DNA from: Paracoccaceae bacterium
GTDB taxonomy: Bacteria; Pseudomonadota; Alphaproteobacteria; Rhodobacterales; Rhodobacteraceae
Direction of reading: 5' to 3'
Length of the DNA: 64,000 nt
Assembly: GCA_020446815.1 (NCBI GenBank)
Contig: JAGRDY010000026.1
Location: 124,001-188,000 of the forward strand
The translations under genes and the position numbers were made by a program. The notes below the pieces were generated by a model. That model was not told the DNA's origin and made no database searches. It saw only the letters and a list, made by a program, of their open reading frames with translations. Positions 56,371 through 64,000 of the stretch are shown piece after piece (the first letter of the stretch is position 1; every line of letters begins with the position of its first letter).

Positions 56371-56392
56371 CTACGCATAACCTCGGGTGGGT

Positions 56393-56440
56393 CCGGGAGG
56401 GCGGCGCCCTCCCGGCGGATCGGATCGCCTTGGCGATCCG
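56393..56440. other. Two adjacent perfect hairpins before waaA
   Basis: Hairpin 1 (56393-56415): a stem of 10 bp, CCGGGAGGGC with GCCCTCCCGG, 3-base loop. Hairpin 2 (56421-56440): CGGATCGCC and GGCGATCCG with a TT loop. They sit between the IS110 region and waaA. They may be an intergenic palindromic element of the kind IS110 relatives use as targets, or an old terminator. Confidence 0.6.
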
Positions 56441-56496
56441 ACGGGTGAACCACAGCGCTTGCCGCCTTGCGCCCGCTGTGCCACATCGTCGGGGTC

Positions 56497-57813
56497 ATGT
56501 TGTTCTACCGCCTGATCCTTTCCGCCCTGCTCTGGCCGTGGCTGACGCTGCGCCTGGCATGGCGCCTGTGGCGCGGCAGCCCGGACAGCACCCTGGACGA
56601 GCGCTGGATGCGCGACCGGCCAGCCCCGGCCCATGCCCGGCGGATTTGGGTTCACGCCGCCTCGAACGGCGAACTCACCGCGGTTCGCGCGGCACTTCTC
56701 GCCCTTCTGGCCCGTGCCCCCGGGCTGCACCTGGTTCTGACCTGCAACACCACAAACGGCCGCGATCTGGTGGCCGGCTGGGCCGATCCGCGCATCGACG
56801 CACGCCTTGCCCCCGTCGATCTGCGCCCCATCCTCGCCCGCTTCGTCGATATCTTTCAGCCCGCCGCCCTCGTCATCGTCGAAAACGAGCTCTGGCCCGA
56901 ACGGCTGTTGACCTGCCACGGACGCGGTTTGCCGGTCCTGGTCATCGGCGCGCGGATGGGCCCGAAAAGCCACCGCCTCTGGTCGCGCCTGCCCGCCCTC
57001 GCCCGGCGCCTGATGGGCACCATCACCTGGCTGGCCCCGCAAGACGGCGCGTCGCGCGACCGTTTCGCCGATCTGGGACTGCCCGGCCATCGCATCGGCC
57101 GTGATCTGGTGCTCAAATCGGCCGCCGCCACAGCCCCCATGCCCGCCGCATCCTCCAGCGGAGCCGCCGCTTTGCCCTTCGCGCGCACCTATACGGTCCT
57201 TGCCGCCTCAACCCATGAAGGCGAGGAAGAGATCGTGCTCGACGCCTTCATCCGCGCCCGCCGCCAATTGCCCGATCTCCACCTCATCCTGGCGCCCCGC
57301 CACCCGCGCCGCCGCAACGCGATCGAGGCGGCGATACGGTCGCGCGGACTTGCTTTCGACACGCGCTCACGAGGGGCGGAGCCCGCGGCCCGAACGCCTG
57401 TCTATCTCGCCGATACCCTGGGCGAGATGGATCGCTGGTACGCCGCTGCGGGCATGACTTTCGTCGGGGGCTCGCTTGTCCCCAGGGGCGGCCACACACC
57501 GTTTGAACCGGCCGCCCACGGCTCGGCCATCCTGCACGGGCCCGATGTCACCAATTCCGCGCCCGCCTATGCAGCTCTCGCCGCCGCCGGCGCGGCGCGC
57601 GAAATCGAGAACTGCGAAAGCCTCGCCGCGGCTTTGCTCGAACTCGCCGATCCGGCGCGTCAGGCGGCCCGGGCCGCCGCCGCCCGTCAGGCACTGGCGG
57701 CTTTTAACTCCGACGCCGCCCTCGGCGCCTTTTTCGATGCCCTCTCCAGGGCCACCGGCATCCCCGAACCGGCCCGCGATCCGAAAGGAAACGACGATGA
57801 CCTTCACGCTTGA
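56497..57813 (+). CDS. waaA: 3-deoxy-D-manno-octulosonic-acid (Kdo) transferase
   Basis: 438 residues. An N-terminal membrane anchor (MLFYRLILSALLWPWLTLRLAW) is followed by the GT30 fold: RIWVHAASNGELTAVRAAL, LVLTCNTTNGRDL, VIVENELWPERLL and, in the C-terminal half, TVLAASTHEGEEEIVLDAF and FVGGSLVPRGGHTPFEPAAHG. It transfers Kdo to lipid A precursor. The ATG at 56497 keeps the anchor at the N-terminus; TTG at 56467 is less likely. The last 17 bases overlap the next gene. Confidence 0.92.
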   Translation: MLFYRLILSALLWPWLTLRLAWRLWRGSPDSTLDERWMRDRPAPAHARRIWVHAASNGELTAVRAALLALLARAPGLHLVLTCNTTNGRDLVAGWADPRIDARLAPVDLRPILARFVDIFQPAALVIVENELWPERLLTCHGRGLPVLVIGARMGPKSHRLWSRLPALARRLMGTITWLAPQDGASRDRFADLGLPGHRIGRDLVLKSAAATAPMPAASSSGAAALPFARTYTVLAASTHEGEEEIVLDAFIRARRQLPDLHLILAPRHPRRRNAIEAAIRSRGLAFDTRSRGAEPAARTPVYLADTLGEMDRWYAAAGMTFVGGSLVPRGGHTPFEPAAHGSAILHGPDVTNSAPAYAALAAAGAAREIENCESLAAALLELADPARQAARAAAARQALAAFNSDAALGAFFDALSRATGIPEPARDPKGNDDDLHA

Positions 57814-58768
57814 GGAACTCGACGCCGCCGCAGCCCTGGTGCGCGGCCAGATGGCCCCGACCCCGCAATACCACTGGCCGCTGCTCTCGCGTCGCAGTGG
57901 TGCCGAGGTCTGGGTCAAGCACGAAAATCACGGCCCGGTCGGAGCTTTCAAGCTGCGCGGCGGCATCACCTTCATCGACTGGCTGCGGCGCACCCACCCC
58001 GAATGCCCCGGCATCATCACCGCCACGCGCGGCAATCACGGGCAGTCGCAGGCCCGCGCAGCGACCGCTGCGGGGCTGCGCGCCGTCGTCTATGTGCCCA
58101 AGGGCAATTCGGTCGAAAAGAACGCCGCGATGCGCGCGCTTGGCGCGGATCTGCGCGAATTCGGCAATGATTTCGACGCCGCCCGCGAAGAGGCGATGCG
58201 CATTGCCGGGGCCGAGGGGCTTTTTCCCGTGCCGCCCTTTCATGCCGAGCTGGTGCGCGGCGTCGCCACCTACGGGCTCGAGTTATTCCGCGCCGCGCCG
58301 CCGCTCGATGCGGTCTATGTGCCGATCGGCTGCGGTTCGGGCATCTGCGGCGTGATCGCCGCCCGCGACGCGCTGGGTCTGGGGACCGAGGTGATCGGCG
58401 TCGTCGCCGCCAATGCCGCCACCGCAAAACTGTCGGTCGAGGCCGGGACACTCATCGCCACCGAGACCGCCCATACCTTCGCCGACGGCATGGCTGTACG
58501 GGTGCCGGTGCGCGACGCCTTCGAAATCTACTCCGAAGGTGCCGCCCGCATCCTTGCCGTCAGCGAAACCGAGATCGCCGAAGCGATGCGCCATTATTTC
58601 ACCGACACCCATAATCTCGCCGAAGGCGCGGGATCGGCGCCGCTTGCTGCACTCATGCAGGAACGCGGGGCAATGGCGGGCAAACGTGTCGGGCTGATCC
58701 TGTCGGGCGGCAACATCGACACCGGCTGGTTCACCACGGTCCTGCAAGGCGGTGTGCCGCGCGTCTGA
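57797..58768 (+). CDS. Threonine/serine dehydratase-like PLP enzyme
   Basis: 323 residues, fold-type II PLP family. The PLP lysine lies in HGPVGAFKLRGGITF, the amino-acid loop in TATRGNHGQSQARAA, and the phosphate loop is PIGCGSGICG. There is no ACT regulatory domain, so it is the catabolic/serine racemase-like form. Substrate (threonine, serine or a hydroxyaspartate) is not certain. Its start overlaps the waaA end by 17 bases with AAAGGAA upstream. The two functions are unrelated. Confidence 0.87.
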   Translation: MTFTLEELDAAAALVRGQMAPTPQYHWPLLSRRSGAEVWVKHENHGPVGAFKLRGGITFIDWLRRTHPECPGIITATRGNHGQSQARAATAAGLRAVVYVPKGNSVEKNAAMRALGADLREFGNDFDAAREEAMRIAGAEGLFPVPPFHAELVRGVATYGLELFRAAPPLDAVYVPIGCGSGICGVIAARDALGLGTEVIGVVAANAATAKLSVEAGTLIATETAHTFADGMAVRVPVRDAFEIYSEGAARILAVSETEIAEAMRHYFTDTHNLAEGAGSAPLAALMQERGAMAGKRVGLILSGGNIDTGWFTTVLQGGVPRV

Positions 58769-58911
58769 GCAAAACGCCGCGCGGTCGGGGTCAGGGACCA
58801 GGTTACTGGAATTCCGCCCCTTGCTGTGGTATCTGTCGCGCAATCCCGCGTTGAACGGACCCGCGCAGAACGGGATCGGCCGGACGGGATCGACGAGCAG
58901 GTTTTTCAAGA

Positions 58912-59421
58912 ATGAGGCCGGAGCCTGCGCGCTTCGGGCAGAATGTGAAGAAGTTGGACAAACCCCGGACCGCCTCGCAGGCGGCGATGACGCAATATGC
59001 CGCGCTCTGCTTTCGGCAAAAGGCCGGACAGGCGCCGGAAATCCTTTTGATCACCAGCCGCGATACCGGGCGCTGGGTCACCCCGAAGGGCTGGCCGATG
59101 AAGGGCAAGACGGGGGCCGAATGCGCCGCCCGGGAGGCGTTCGAGGAAGCCGGCGTCGAGGGCAGGTCATTTGCCGGCAGCATCGGGCTGTTCACCTATG
59201 ACAAGATCCGCGATGACGGCTCTGCGCAGCCCTGCGTCGTTACCGTCTATCCCATCGCGGTGGAAAGACTTCGCACCAACTATCCCGAACAGGGTCAGCG
59301 CCGCCGCCGCTGGTTCAGCCCCGCCAAGGCCGCAGGCAAGGTGAACGAACCCGAGCTTTCGGCGCTTCTCGCCGCCTTCGACCCCGCGAAGCTGCCCCGC
59401 AAGGGCCAGGGAAAGGCTTGA
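58912..59421 (+). CDS. Nudix hydrolase, diphosphoinositol/diadenosine polyphosphate type
   Basis: 169 residues. The Nudix box is GWPMKGKTGAECAAREAFEEAGVEG, complete (G-x5-E-x7-REU-x-EE-x-GU). The preceding strand ALCFRQKAGQAPEILLITSRDTGRWVTPKG and following WFSPAKAAG match the DIPP/Aps1-like subgroup, which acts on dinucleoside polyphosphates. The start is uncertain: ATG at 58987 (MTQYAALCF) is in frame and would remove a 25-residue basic leader. The 143 bases before it show no gene. Confidence 0.85.
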   Translation: MRPEPARFGQNVKKLDKPRTASQAAMTQYAALCFRQKAGQAPEILLITSRDTGRWVTPKGWPMKGKTGAECAAREAFEEAGVEGRSFAGSIGLFTYDKIRDDGSAQPCVVTVYPIAVERLRTNYPEQGQRRRRWFSPAKAAGKVNEPELSALLAAFDPAKLPRKGQGKA

Positions 59422-59473
59422 TTTCCAGTCCGAAATAGCCACATAGAATCCCAAGGCACCAAGGACCGTTCGG

Positions 59474-59914
59474 ATGATAAGATTTTCGCTTGCCTGCGCC
59501 AACGATCACGGCTTTGAAAGCTGGTTCCAGTCCGGCGAGGCTTTCGAGCGGCTGCTGGCCGGTGGGCTGATCACCTGTGCGGTCTGCGGTTCAGGCGACA
59601 TTTCGAAATCGCTGATGGCCCCCACCGTGCGCCCGGCGCGCAAGGCCGTATCCGCCGCCCCGGTTTCGGCAAGGCCCCTGACCGAGGACATCGCGCCACA
59701 GGAAAGGGCCCTGGCCGCGCTGCGCCGCGAGGTGGAGAAAAACTCCGAATATGTGGGCATGAAATTCGCCGCCGAGGCGCGCGCCATCCATGGCGGCGAT
59801 GCCCCGGAACGGCCCATCTATGGCGAGGCGCGGCTTGATGAAGCGCGCAAACTGGTCGAAGACGGTGTGCCCGTAGCCCCGCTGCCGTTCCGCCCGACGC
59901 GCAAATCGAATTGA
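59474..59914 (+). CDS. DUF1178 family protein
   Basis: 146 residues. The family pattern is clear: MIRFSLACANDHGFESWFQSGEAFERLLAGGLITCAVCGSGDISKSLMAP, with CxxC-type cysteines that could bind zinc, then KNSEYVGMKFAAEARAIHGGDAPERPIYGEARLDEARKLVEDGVPVAPLPF. Function unknown; common in Alphaproteobacteria. It follows the Nudix gene by 52 bases on the same strand. Confidence 0.9.
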   Translation: MIRFSLACANDHGFESWFQSGEAFERLLAGGLITCAVCGSGDISKSLMAPTVRPARKAVSAAPVSARPLTEDIAPQERALAALRREVEKNSEYVGMKFAAEARAIHGGDAPERPIYGEARLDEARKLVEDGVPVAPLPFRPTRKSN

Positions 59915-60139
59915 GCGCGGCGGGGTGCTGCCTGCCTGTCGCAGCGCCGCCTATGCAGTGCTTTTTGCCTTCCGGCACAGAGGCCGCGCTTGAGTATTCA
60001 CCTTCGCAATCAGCGATGAATGGATTGAGGGGTCGGCAAATCCGGCCGCCGACGCACACAAGCGACGTTTCGCGGCCGCCCGCGCAAGCGAACATTCTGA
60101 CCAGCGGCAAACCTTCAGCCCAAAAAGGAGTCATCTCAA

Positions 60140-60790
60140 ATGAGCATTCTGATCACCGGCGCCAATCGCGGGATAGGGCGGGCACTCTTTGACCATTATG
60201 CCGGCCGGGGCGACGCGGTCATTGGCACGACACGCGGGCCGCGCGCCGATGACCGCTGGCTGGCGCTCGATGTCTCCGATCCGGCCAGCCCGGCGACTTT
60301 GGCGAGAGCCCTTGACGGCCGCCCGCTTGATCTTCTGGTGTGCAATGCCGGTATCTATCCCGACCGTGGCGAAGCGCTGGACACCGGTTACCCGGCAGCA
60401 GCCTGGGCAGAAGGCTTTGCCGTCAATGTCACCGGGGTTTTCCTGACCATACAGGCGCTTTTGCCCAACCTGCGCGCAGCTCAGGGCAAGATCGCGATCA
60501 TCTCGTCGCGGATGGGCTCGCAGACGCTCGCCCCCGGCCAAAGCTACATCTACCGCGCCACGAAGGCCGCGGCGCTCAATCTGGGGCGCAACCTGGCCCA
60601 CGACCTTGCCGGGCAAAGCATCGCGGTGGGCATCTATCATCCGGGCTGGGTACGCACCGACATGGGCGGCAGCGGTGCCGATCTCGATGCGCGCGACGCC
60701 GCGCGTGGTCTGGCGGAACGTTTTGCGGCGCTTGGGCCTGACAACAGCGGCTGCTTCGAAAACTGGGACGGCAAAACAATTCCGTTCTGA
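60140..60790 (+). CDS. Short-chain dehydrogenase/reductase
   Basis: 216 residues. The cofactor motif is ILITGANRGIGRALFDHY and the structural motif is VCNAGIYPD. The catalytic Ser-Tyr-Lys set is in IAIISSRMGSQTLAPGQSYIYRATKAAALNLGR (YxxxK is YRATK). The acidic/basic residue after the second strand (TTRGPRAD) suggests NADP preference. The substrate is unknown. AAAGGAG lies 12 bases before the ATG. The 225 bases upstream show no gene. Confidence 0.87.
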   Translation: MSILITGANRGIGRALFDHYAGRGDAVIGTTRGPRADDRWLALDVSDPASPATLARALDGRPLDLLVCNAGIYPDRGEALDTGYPAAAWAEGFAVNVTGVFLTIQALLPNLRAAQGKIAIISSRMGSQTLAPGQSYIYRATKAAALNLGRNLAHDLAGQSIAVGIYHPGWVRTDMGGSGADLDARDAARGLAERFAALGPDNSGCFENWDGKTIPF

Positions 60791-60876
60791 CGCGCGCCCG
60801 CATGGCCATTGACACAGGCGGCAGCGCCTGCATCCTGTCGGCTGGGCCGGACCGCGGCCGCGATGGAGAAAATGCC

Positions 60877-61248
60877 ATGCCCTTCAAGGCAGACATTCAG
60901 GCGCTTTGTGATCGAATGGCCGCCGCCTATGTCAGCGGCGACGCGGCCGGATGCGCGGCGGTTTTCACCGAGGATGCGGTGCTTTTGTCACCCTATGCCG
61001 CGGCCGCGCGGTCGCGCGCGGCGATCGAGGCGCTGCACCGTGTCTGGACCGCCGGAGGCGGCGGCAAAAAGAGCTTCGACGTCATCGAGGCACAGGCGGA
61101 CGGCGATTTTGGCTGGTGTCTCATCGCTTTTGCGGAAGGCGATGTCACCGGCGCCGGCAAGACGCTGGCCATCGTCAGACGCCAGCCCGATGGCGCGTGG
61201 CTGATTCATCGCGCCAGCCTTTGCGCGGACATTCCGCCTCTGGCCTGA
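60877..61248 (+). CDS. SnoaL-like / DUF4440 protein
   Basis: 123 residues, NTF2-like fold. The helix ALCDRMAAAYVSGDAAGCAAVFTEDAVLLSP and the strands IEAQADGDFGWCLIAFAEGDVT…TLAIVRRQPDGAWLIHRASLCADIPPL fit the SnoaL/DUF4440 group. These small proteins are often of unknown function. The ATG at 60877 follows a GGAGAA ribosome site. It lies 86 bases behind the SDR gene in the same direction. Confidence 0.8.
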   Translation: MPFKADIQALCDRMAAAYVSGDAAGCAAVFTEDAVLLSPYAAAARSRAAIEALHRVWTAGGGGKKSFDVIEAQADGDFGWCLIAFAEGDVTGAGKTLAIVRRQPDGAWLIHRASLCADIPPLA

Positions 61249-61323
61249 ACGGCCCTTGCCCTTGGCAACCTGCGCGCATAAGAAGCGCGCGGATTGTGAC
61301 GGCGCGGGCCAAAGGATGTTTCC

Positions 61324-62580
61324 ATGCCGCTTCTGGTAATGAAATTCGGCGGCACTTCGGTGGGCGATCTTGCCCGCATCGCCAATGCCGCCGCAAAAGT
61401 CAAACGCGAGGTGGAGCGCGGCTATGACGTGATCGTCATCGTTTCGGCGATGTCGGGCAAGACCAACGAACTGGTCGGCTGGGTCGAGCAAACCTCCCAT
61501 CTCTATGACGCGCGCGAATATGACGCCGTGGTGGCCTCGGGCGAAAACGTCACGGCGGGCCTGATGGCGCTGCGTTTGCAGCAAATGGATGTTCCGGCCC
61601 GCAGCTGGCAGGGCTGGCAGGTGCCGATCAACACCACCTCGGCCCATTCATCCGCCCGCTTTGTCGATATCCCGCGCGCCAATATCGACGCCAAATTCGC
61701 CGAAGGCTTCAAGGTCGCCGTGGTCGCGGGTTTTCAGGGTGTCAGCCATGAAGGGCGCATCACCACGCTGGGGCGCGGCGGGTCCGATACCACCGCGGTG
61801 GCCTTCGCGGCCGCGTTCGGGGCGGAACGCTGCGATATCTATACCGATGTCGATGGCATCTACACCACCGACCCGCGCATCAGCCCCAAGGCGCGCAGGC
61901 TTGACCGCATCGCCTATGAGGAAATGCTTGAACTGGCGTCGCTCGGGGCCAAGGTGCTGCAAACCCGCTCGGTCGAACTGGCAATGCGCTACAAGGTTCG
62001 GCTCCGCGTGCTGTCGAGCTTCGAGGATACCGATGAAAGCTCCGGGACACTGGTCTGCGCAGAGGAGGAAAACATGGAATCGAAAGTTGTCTCTGGGGTG
62101 GCCTATTCACGCGATGAGGCCAAGCTGACGCTGATGTCGGTCGAGGACCGCCCCGGCATCGCCGCCGCGATCTTCGGGCCGCTGGCAAGCGCCGGGGTCA
62201 ATGTCGACATGATCGTGCAGAACATTTCCGAAAAGGAAGTCGGCGGCAACAGCATCGCCGTGACCGACATGACCTTTTCCTGCCCGGTCAATCAGGTCGC
62301 CCGCGCCCAGAAAGCCCTGACCGACGCCGCCGCGAGCGGAACCATCACCTATGACGATCTTATCGTCGATACGGATGTGTCCAAGGTTTCGGTCGTCGGC
62401 ATTGGCATGCGGTCCCATGCCGGGGTCGCAGCACAGATGTTTTCGGCGTTGTCGGCCGAGAACATCAATATCAAGGTCATCGGCACGTCGGAGATCAAGA
62501 TCTCTGTCCTGATCGACCGGAAATACATGGAATTGGCGGTACAGGCGCTGCACGACACATTCGCGCTTGAAAGGGCCTGA
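61324..62580 (+). CDS. lysC: Aspartate kinase
   Basis: 418 residues, the monofunctional alpha/beta type. The opening is PLLVMKFGGTSVGDLARIANAA, and TTLGRGGSDTTAVAFAAAFGAERCDIYTDVDGIYTTDPR is the substrate and ATP region. Two ACT domains follow from about 260 (LMSVEDRPGIAAAIFGPLASAGVNVDMIVQN and VSVVGIGMRSHAGVAAQMFSALSAENINIKVIGTSEIKISVLI), which confer feedback control by lysine and threonine. It starts the pathway to lysine, threonine and methionine. ptsP follows, an arrangement common in Rhodobacterales. Confidence 0.96.
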   Translation: MPLLVMKFGGTSVGDLARIANAAAKVKREVERGYDVIVIVSAMSGKTNELVGWVEQTSHLYDAREYDAVVASGENVTAGLMALRLQQMDVPARSWQGWQVPINTTSAHSSARFVDIPRANIDAKFAEGFKVAVVAGFQGVSHEGRITTLGRGGSDTTAVAFAAAFGAERCDIYTDVDGIYTTDPRISPKARRLDRIAYEEMLELASLGAKVLQTRSVELAMRYKVRLRVLSSFEDTDESSGTLVCAEEENMESKVVSGVAYSRDEAKLTLMSVEDRPGIAAAIFGPLASAGVNVDMIVQNISEKEVGGNSIAVTDMTFSCPVNQVARAQKALTDAAASGTITYDDLIVDTDVSKVSVVGIGMRSHAGVAAQMFSALSAENINIKVIGTSEIKISVLIDRKYMELAVQALHDTFALERA

Positions 62581-62961
62581 GCGCGACGGCGCGCGCCAAA
62601 TGGCCGCACAACGGCGCTGCCCGCAAGCGGCTGACCCTCGCACCGGACCGCGTGGGCGCTTCGCGACATTCCCTGTCCATCACGCATCGCCAGACGCCCG
62701 AGCGTGCCGAAGGCCAGGCAGGGTTATGGCGATGACGGGTTTTCCAGCGACGCCAATGGCCTTGATGTCGTGACAGGTCTTGCCGGTCGATCCCGTGCGC
62801 GGGGCCCATGGCCTTGGCAATCATTTCCAAGGATCATCGGCCGGTCGGTTGCCGCAACAGCGTGGCGGTTTCCGGCAACCGCAACATCAGCGAAGCCTTT
62901 CCCTTTCCCAACCGTGGCCAACTCGCCTATAGATGGCATGAGAACAATGGTGAGCCGATAT
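62581..62961. other. 381-base gap between lysC and ptsP
   Basis: No gene can be supported. Short frames on both strands have no family look. It presumably holds the lysC terminator and the ptsP promoter, which I could not place. In-frame ATGs at 62938 and 62947 are alternative ptsP starts. Confidence 0.5.
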
Positions 62962-64000
62962 ATGCCCGAACGCACCGAAAGCGAAAGCCGCAAGCTTCTC
63001 AGACGTTTGCGCGACACCATGGCCGAAGCCGGCGCCGGCCAGGAACGTCTTGACCGGATCACCCACCTGATCGCGGAATCGATGCAGGCGGAGGTTTGCT
63101 CGATCTACCTTTTCCGCGACGATGATACTCTGGAACTCTGCGCAACCGAAGGGTTGAAGGCGGAATCGGTTCACAAGACCCGGATGAAGCTGGGCGAAGG
63201 TCTTGTCGGGCGCGTCGCCAAAAGCTCGACCGCCATCAATACCGCCAACGCCCCCGCCGAACGCGGCTTTCGCTACATGCCCGAGACCGGCGAAGAGATA
63301 TTTTCCAGCTTTCTCGGCGTGCCGATCCAGCGGCTCGGTGAAAAGCTGGGCGTTCTGGTGGTGCAATCGAAAGAGGCGCGGCTGTTTTCTGACGACGAGG
63401 TCTATGCACTTGAGGTCGTGGCCATGGTGGTGGCCGAAATGACCGAGTTGGGCGCCTTTGTCGGCGAAGGCGCGGCACTTTCGGCGCTGCACCAGCAACC
63501 GGTGCTCTTTCGCGGCGGCACGGGCCAGGAAGGCACCGCCGAAGGGCATGTCTGGCTGCACGAACCGCGCGTCGTCGTGACCAACCCGGTGGGCGATGAC
63601 CCGCAAAAGGAAGTGCAGCGCCTGGGGGAAGCGGTCGATCAGCTGCGCCTTTCCGTCGATGCCATGCTGTCGATGACCGAAGGGCAGGACAAGGAGCAAA
63701 GCCAGATTCTCGAAGCGTACCGGATGTTCGCCAATTCACGCGGCTGGCTGCGCCGGATGGAGGAAGACATCGCCCGCGGCCTGTCGGCCGAGGCGGCGGT
63801 GGAGAAGGAACAATCCGCCGCGCGCGCCCGGCTGGAAACCGTGCCCGACCCCTATCTGCGCGACCGGCTGCATGACCTTGACGATCTGTCGAACCGGCTT
63901 TTGCGCATCCTCACCGGGCAGGGATCCGATACCGGGGCGGAAATGCCCGACGCGCCGATCCTTGTCGCCCGGAACATCGGCCCCGCCGAGCTTCTGGATT
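62962..64000 (+). CDS. ptsP: PTS phosphoenolpyruvate-protein phosphotransferase with GAF domain (EI-Ntr), 5' part
   Basis: 346 codons are in the window and the gene runs off the end. Residues about 20-155 form a GAF domain (QERLDRITHLIAESMQAEVCSIYLFRDDDTLELCATEGL…GEGLVGRVAKSS…SFLGVPIQRLGEKLGVLVVQSKEAR). The EI helical region begins thereafter (DPQKEVQRLGEAVDQLRLSVDAML) and leads to the HPr-binding part near the window end (GAEMPDAPILVARNIGPAELL). It starts the nitrogen phosphotransfer chain from PEP to NPr and EIIA-Ntr. The ATG at 62962 is preceded by GGTGAG. Confidence 0.93.
   Translation, partial: MPERTESESRKLLRRLRDTMAEAGAGQERLDRITHLIAESMQAEVCSIYLFRDDDTLELCATEGLKAESVHKTRMKLGEGLVGRVAKSSTAINTANAPAERGFRYMPETGEEIFSSFLGVPIQRLGEKLGVLVVQSKEARLFSDDEVYALEVVAMVVAEMTELGAFVGEGAALSALHQQPVLFRGGTGQEGTAEGHVWLHEPRVVVTNPVGDDPQKEVQRLGEAVDQLRLSVDAMLSMTEGQDKEQSQILEAYRMFANSRGWLRRMEEDIARGLSAEAAVEKEQSAARARLETVPDPYLRDRLHDLDDLSNRLLRILTGQGSDTGAEMPDAPILVARNIGPAELLD

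Larger units (their letters stand above)
55024..56392 (-). mobile_element. IS110-family insertion sequence, approximate limits
   Basis: The element must include the transposase and its upstream non-coding region. IS110 elements lack terminal inverted repeats and usually make no target duplication, so the ends cannot be fixed from one copy. The limits given are the stop of the hydrolase gene and the start of two hairpins before waaA. The true element is probably somewhat shorter. Confidence 0.5.

Noticed and set aside
62581-62961. Transposase remnant between lysC and ptsP
   Set aside because: Short minus-strand frames were inspected for IS5/IS3-like motifs, but nothing convincing was found.

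Overview
The window is chromosomal DNA of a GC-rich alphaproteobacterium, most likely a member of the Rhodobacterales. Several independent signs support this: a GcrA cell-cycle regulator; a circularly permuted two-piece tmRNA gene with an SspB-alpha adaptor close by; an alphaproteobacterial LexA box (GTTC-N7-GTTC) at uvrA; an FnrL-like box; and the trgA-trgB-cysK tellurite-resistance cluster known from Rhodobacter sphaeroides. Almost all genes are ordinary GC-rich chromosomal genes. The exception is a lower-GC segment at about 53.7-56.4 kb that carries a hydrolase and an IS110-family insertion sequence.

Layout. 0-1.5 kb: ArsR-type regulator and two AHSA1-type proteins behind a long inverted repeat. 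1.6-7.1 kb: aminopeptidase N, two small membrane-anchored unknowns, gatB. 7.2-13.5 kb (minus strand): cfa-like methyltransferase, trgA, trgB, cysK and a large MscS-type channel, tightly packed. 13.6-16.8 kb: a class V aminotransferase, the tmRNA gene, a VWA-like DUF1194 protein and sspB. 16.8-21.2 kb: a YeiH-type exporter with its LysR regulator, coaD, a CBS protein and a second LysR. 21.3-25.5 kb: valine/branched-chain catabolism (mmsA, acyl-CoA dehydrogenase, 3-hydroxyisobutyryl-CoA hydrolase) ending in a 43-codon remnant of mmsB. 25.5-29.6 kb: DUF2892 protein, a secreted protein, uvrA with its SOS box, and a 48-codon gene.

29.8-37.0 kb: histidine biosynthesis. hisB, hisH and hisA are on the plus strand, interrupted by glutaminase glsA and two DUF2147 genes. 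hisF and hisE lie on the minus strand beyond tRNA-Tyr, rlmB and a YHS gene, as if this block had been inverted. 37-45.2 kb: polytopic membrane protein with a repeat-encoded Arg-rich tail, tRNA-Arg(CCU), argF-argD, gcrA, an ABC-2 exporter and rimO. 45.6-53.7 kb: histidine utilisation (hutC, hutD, hutF, hutI, hutH, hutU; five-step route through HutF, with hutG not seen), with a phytanoyl-CoA dioxygenase-like gene behind hutC. 53.7-56.4 kb: lower-GC segment with hydrolase, IS110 transposase and a candidate bridge-RNA region. 56.5-64 kb: waaA, a threonine dehydratase-like gene, Nudix, DUF1178, SDR and SnoaL-like genes, lysC, and the 5' part of ptsP running off the window.

The window both makes histidine (his genes) and breaks it down (hut genes), and pairs tmRNA with the adaptor that brings tagged proteins to ClpXP. 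Intergenic regions often carry short GC-rich tandem repeats (11-18 bp units) and two identical 46-bp copies of one such element. All functional names rest on motif recognition by eye; no database search was possible.
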